A stretch of DNA of 8,673 bases from JADKFD01 sp964561825 (GTDB lineage Bacteria > Pseudomonadota > Gammaproteobacteria > Xanthomonadales > SZUA-5). The stretch covers positions 1-8,673 of the forward strand of contig CAZLSB010000175.1 of the NCBI GenBank assembly GCA_964561825.1, written 5' to 3'. Positions 5,600 through 8,673 of this stretch are shown piece by piece; position 1 is the stretch's first letter, and every line of letters starts with the position of its first letter. Under the pieces are notes generated by a model. That model saw only the letters and a list, made by a program, of their open reading frames with translations. It had not been told where the DNA came from and ran no database searches. Position numbers and translations under genes: made by a program.

Positions 5600-7393
5600 C
5601 TAACCCGCTTCTCGCACCAGCGCCAGCACCGCTTCTCCGTAACGTTCCAGCTTGCGCACGCCTACCCCCTCGACCTTGGCCAACTGCGCCATGCTGCGCG
5701 GGCGATCATTGGCGATCGCCCTGAGCGTGGCGTCGTGGAAAATGACATAGGCGGGCACGTTTTGTTCGCGCGCCAGCTTGCCACGCAGATCGCGTAAGCG
5801 CTCGAATAGGCTGTCATCGGCCGGGTGCGCTGCGACCGCAAAACGCGTGCGTGGCGCGCGTTTGCGTTCGGGATCGCGGCGCAGCGCCACGCTTTGCTCA
5901 CCGCGCAAAACCGGGCGCGCGGCTTGCGCTAAGCGCAGAGAACCATAACTGCCCATTTCGACGTCCAAAAAGCCGGCGGCGACCAATTGCCGGAACACAC
6001 TTTTCCACTGGCGTTCGTCCAGATCCTTACCGACACCAAAGGTCGACAACTTGGTGTGTTGCCGTTCGACCACCCGCTCGGTCTCTTGACCCAGCAATAC
6101 GTCGGTCAAATGACCCACGCCAAAACGTTGCCCGGTGCGATACACGCAAGACAGCGCCTTTTGCGCCGCGAGTGTGGCGTCCCAAGTCTGCGGTGGTTCT
6201 AAGCAGTTATCGCAGTTGCCACAGGGTTGCGCGTAGGTTTCGCCGAAATAAGTCAAGAGCGCCTGCCGCCGACAGCGCACGCTTTCGCAGTAACCGAGCA
6301 GCGCATCCAGTTTGTGGCGCTCCAGTCGCTTGCGTTCCTCGCCCGCCTCAGAGCCTTCGATCATTTGTCGCAGCAACACCACATCACCCAGGCCGTACAC
6401 CATCCAGGCCTCGGCCGGATCGCCATCGCGACCACCGCGACCGGTTTCCTGGTAATAGCCTTCCATCGATTTTGGCAAATCAAGATGCGCGACAAAACGC
6501 ACATCGGGCTTATCGATACCCATGCCGAAGGCGATCGTGGCAACCATGACCACGCCCTCTTCGCGCAAAAATCGCGTTTGGTGTTTGGCGCGCGCACTGG
6601 CATCCATGCCGGCGTGATAGCCCAGGGAATGAATGCCCTGATCACGCAAAAACTGCGCGGTTTCATCGACCTTCTTGCGCGATAACGCGTAAACAATGCC
6701 CGATTGATTCGGTCTGCCGCGCAAAAAACTGAGTAATTGTTTGCGCGGTTCGGTTTTTTCTTCTACCCGATAGCGGATATTCGGCCGATCAAAAGAACTG
6801 ACAAACTGCTGCGCGTCGCCCAGGTTGAGCCGCTCGATAATTTCGGCGCGCGTCGGTGCATCGGCGGTGGCGGTCAGCGCGATGCGCGGGATATCCGGCC
6901 AACGCTCATGCAGTACCGTCAGCTCGCGATATTCGGGGCGAAAATCATGCCCCCATTGCGAAACGCAATGCGCCTCGTCGATGGCAAATAGCGCAATCGA
7001 CGCGCGCGACAGCAAGTGCAGAAAGCGCGCACTGAGCAAACGCTCCGGCGCTACGTACAGCAAGTCGAGTTCGCCGTCGAGCAGTTGCCGTTCGATATCG
7101 GCGGCCGTTGCGGCATCCAGTGTGGAATTAAGAAAGGCCGCGCGCACGCCGACTTGAATGAGCGCTGCAACTTGATCCTGCATCAACGCGATCAACGGCG
7201 ACACCACGATGCCCGTGCCACGGCGTAACAAAGCCGGCAACTGGAAACACAAGGATTTTCCGCCGCCGGTGGGCATCAGCACCAGCGCGTCACCACCGGC
7301 CAGCACGTGATCAATGAGCGGTTGCTGCGGGCCACGGAATTCGTCGTAACCAAAAGCCCGACGCAGCAGTTGTTTGGGTGTTTCGCCGCTCAC
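5600..7393 (-). CDS. recQ: RecQ, ATP-dependent 3'-5' DNA helicase
   Basis: This superfamily 2 DNA helicase acts in recombination and fork repair. The 597 residues carry all RecQ parts in order: motif 0 FGYDEFRGPQQ (14-24); Walker A TGGGKS (42-47); DEAH (139-142) followed by the aromatic-rich loop ending SQWGHDFRPEY (145-155); motif III LTATA (173-177); motif VI QETGRGGRDG (315-324); a zinc-binding site at C374, C391, C394 and C397; a winged-helix RQC region (about 405-500); and a C-terminal HRDC domain (about 525-597). Length and content match the Escherichia coli type with one HRDC. The start is GTG at 7393. It overlaps the TGA of the MFS gene in the string GTGA and has no clear ribosome binding site, so reinitiation after the transporter is likely. 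The next Met (residue 40) would delete motif 0. The stop is TAG at 5602-5600. Confidence 0.97.
   Translation of the reverse strand: MSGETPKQLLRRAFGYDEFRGPQQPLIDHVLAGGDALVLMPTGGGKSLCFQLPALLRRGTGIVVSPLIALMQDQVAALIQVGVRAAFLNSTLDAATAADIERQLLDGELDLLYVAPERLLSARFLHLLSRASIALFAIDEAHCVSQWGHDFRPEYRELTVLHERWPDIPRIALTATADAPTRAEIIERLNLGDAQQFVSSFDRPNIRYRVEEKTEPRKQLLSFLRGRPNQSGIVYALSRKKVDETAQFLRDQGIHSLGYHAGMDASARAKHQTRFLREEGVVMVATIAFGMGIDKPDVRFVAHLDLPKSMEGYYQETGRGGRDGDPAEAWMVYGLGDVVLLRQMIEGSEAGEERKRLERHKLDALLGYCESVRCRRQALLTYFGETYAQPCGNCDNCLEPPQTWDATLAAQKALSCVYRTGQRFGVGHLTDVLLGQETERVVERQHTKLSTFGVGKDLDERQWKSVFRQLVAAGFLDVEMGSYGSLRLAQAARPVLRGEQSVALRRDPERKRAPRTRFAVAAHPADDSLFERLRDLRGKLAREQNVPAYVIFHDATLRAIANDRPRSMAQLAKVEGVGVRKLERYGEAVLALVREAG
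7390..7393 (-). promoter_or_regulatory. GTGA stop-start overlap between the MFS gene and recQ
   Basis: On the minus strand the four bases GTGA hold the GTG start of recQ (7393-7391) and the TGA stop of the transporter (7392-7390). The sequence just upstream has no recognisable Shine-Dalgarno motif. Translation of recQ therefore probably depends on ribosomes finishing the transporter. The overlap is seen directly; coupling is inferred. Confidence 0.8.
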
Positions 7394-8607
7394 GCGCGCT
7401 GCCGACTGGCCAAATAGGCAAGCACCAGCGCCATCGCAACCACCGCGGCGGCCAAGAAAAAGGCCGCCCCCGGCACATTGGTCGAGCGCGTCGGATCAAT
7501 TCCAGCGGCGTAGATATGGGCGAACACATACGGACCAATCACTCCGGCGATCGCGCCCATACTGGTCAGCGCACCCTGTAAACGGCCCTGTTCGGTGGGG
7601 TCGATCTGGCGCGTCATCAGTGATTGCAACGACGGCCCGGCCAAACCCCACAAGGCCAAAATCGGCATGACCACCCACAACCAAACACCGGTTGGCGCCC
7701 AGCCATAGCCGATGAAACCGACCACCGCGAAGCTAAATCCGGCCAATACGGCGCGCCGTTCGCCGATCAGCGGGATCACGCGACGCACCAAACCCGCCTG
7801 CACCAGGGCCGATAACACGCCAACAAAGGCCAAAGTAAAGCCAATATCACGCGCCGACCAGCCGTAGCGATGACCCGCATAGAGGACAAAAGTAGCCGGA
7901 AACACCGCATGCGCGAGCACCGACAGAAAACTTGCGCCGGCCAGACCAAACACCTGCGGGAAGTTCTTCAACCACAGCAATGCGCCGATCGGATTGGCGC
8001 GTTTCCATTCAAAACGATGACGGCGCTCGATGGGCAATGATTCGGGCAGCACCAACCAGCCATACAGGAAGTTGCTCAGGCTCAAACCGGCCGCGACCCA
8101 GAACGGCAGACGCGGATCCACGCTGCCGAGCAACCCACCCACCGCCGGCCCAACCACAAAGCCCAAACCAAAGGCCGCGCCCAACATGCCAAAGCTCGCC
8201 GCGCGCTTTTCTGGCGGAGTCACGTCGGCGATATAGGCATGGGCTGTAGAGATACTGGCAGACGTAATGCCGCCAATAATGCGTCCCAAAAACAGCAAGG
8301 GCAGCGTCTGAGCGAGCGCCATGAAGATGTAATCGAGCCCCAAACCCAGGTTTGACAGCAAAATCACCGGGCGACGGCCGAAACGATCAGATAAGGCACC
8401 CAGCAGCGGTGACGCCAAAAACTGCATCAACGCGAAGACCGTGACAAACCAGCCGTACATCGTGGCGCCTTCGGCGGCATTCGGGAAATAACCGGCGATC
8501 AACGGCGGCAACACCGGAATGATCAAACCGATCGCCAGAATATCCAGCGCCACGGTAATAAAGATAAAAATCAGCGCAGCCTTGCGCGGCGCAGCAGGTG
8601 CAGTCAC
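7390..8607 (-). CDS. Major facilitator transporter, Tet (DHA1 TetA-like) family, probable proton-driven drug efflux
   Basis: This inner-membrane protein of 405 residues has about 12 hydrophobic segments and a short charged central loop (ERRHRFEWKR, about 184-193). Family marks are: TM1 ALDILAIGLIIPVLPPL (20-36); motif A GALSDRFGRRP (70-80); motif B arginine in FLGRIIGG (R109); AYIADVTPPEKRA (124-136); motif C GFVVGPAVGGLLG (149-161); and QGRLQGALTSMGAIAGVIGP (340-359). These fit the TetA/TetC-like antiporters closely in length and order. The natural substrate cannot be told from sequence: many chromosomal members are not tetracycline pumps. The start is GTG at 8607; no ATG lies upstream in frame within the window, and the next Met is residue 50. 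No strong ribosome binding site is visible. The frame stays open to the window edge, so a longer protein cannot be fully excluded. The stop overlaps recQ's start. Confidence 0.9.
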   Translation of the reverse strand: MTAPAAPRKAALIFIFITVALDILAIGLIIPVLPPLIAGYFPNAAEGATMYGWFVTVFALMQFLASPLLGALSDRFGRRPVILLSNLGLGLDYIFMALAQTLPLLFLGRIIGGITSASISTAHAYIADVTPPEKRAASFGMLGAAFGLGFVVGPAVGGLLGSVDPRLPFWVAAGLSLSNFLYGWLVLPESLPIERRHRFEWKRANPIGALLWLKNFPQVFGLAGASFLSVLAHAVFPATFVLYAGHRYGWSARDIGFTLAFVGVLSALVQAGLVRRVIPLIGERRAVLAGFSFAVVGFIGYGWAPTGVWLWVVMPILALWGLAGPSLQSLMTRQIDPTEQGRLQGALTSMGAIAGVIGPYVFAHIYAAGIDPTRSTNVPGAAFFLAAAVVAMALVLAYLASRQRA

Positions 8608-8673
8608 GTGGCAAATGCCGGCATCAGAAGCAGGACGCGCAGAATAGCTTGCTTGGGGTTGTTGGTTGTTGGT

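Overview
The window looks like ordinary bacterial chromosome, most likely from a gammaproteobacterium. It is GC-rich, and its RsgA, RecQ, MTH1-type NUDIX and RhlE-derived proteins read closest to that group; a Xanthomonadales-like host is my guess, at low confidence. All five genes lie on the minus strand. No rRNA, tRNA, CRISPR array, transposase or phage gene is visible.

Read along the minus strand (right to left), the layout is as follows. First comes a Tet-type major facilitator transporter (8607-7390). It overlaps by four bases (GTGA) a full-length RecQ DNA helicase (7393-5600). A 528-base gap with diverged direct repeats and a perfect hairpin follows. Next is a 920-residue protein (5071-2309) made of a single RhlE-type helicase C-terminal (RecA2) domain between a long Ala/Pro/Val-rich N-terminal arm and a long Arg/Asp/Pro-rich tail. 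Two bases after its stop, an MTH1/MutT-type NUDIX hydrolase begins (2306-1818). A 453-base gap holds a REPIN-like inverted pair and a heptamer tandem array. The last gene is the ribosome-maturation GTPase RsgA (1364-297), followed by about 295 bases rich in hairpins.

The likely transcription units are MFS-recQ, rhlE-like-NUDIX, and rsgA alone. RecQ (DNA repair) and the NUDIX enzyme (nucleotide-pool cleaning) both bear on genome upkeep. RsgA and an RhlE-derived protein both point to ribosome or RNA metabolism. No single pathway joins all five.

The item most worth following up is the 920-residue protein. It has no RecA1 domain (no Q motif, Walker A or DEAD box), and motifs V and VI of the remaining RecA2 domain are altered at key positions. 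It therefore looks like a non-catalytic RhlE derivative acting as an RNA-binding or scaffold protein. Its N-terminal arm carries an in-frame 7-residue repeat and a perfect 48-base duplication, showing that this gene has grown by repeat expansion. Four of the five genes start with GTG or TTG.
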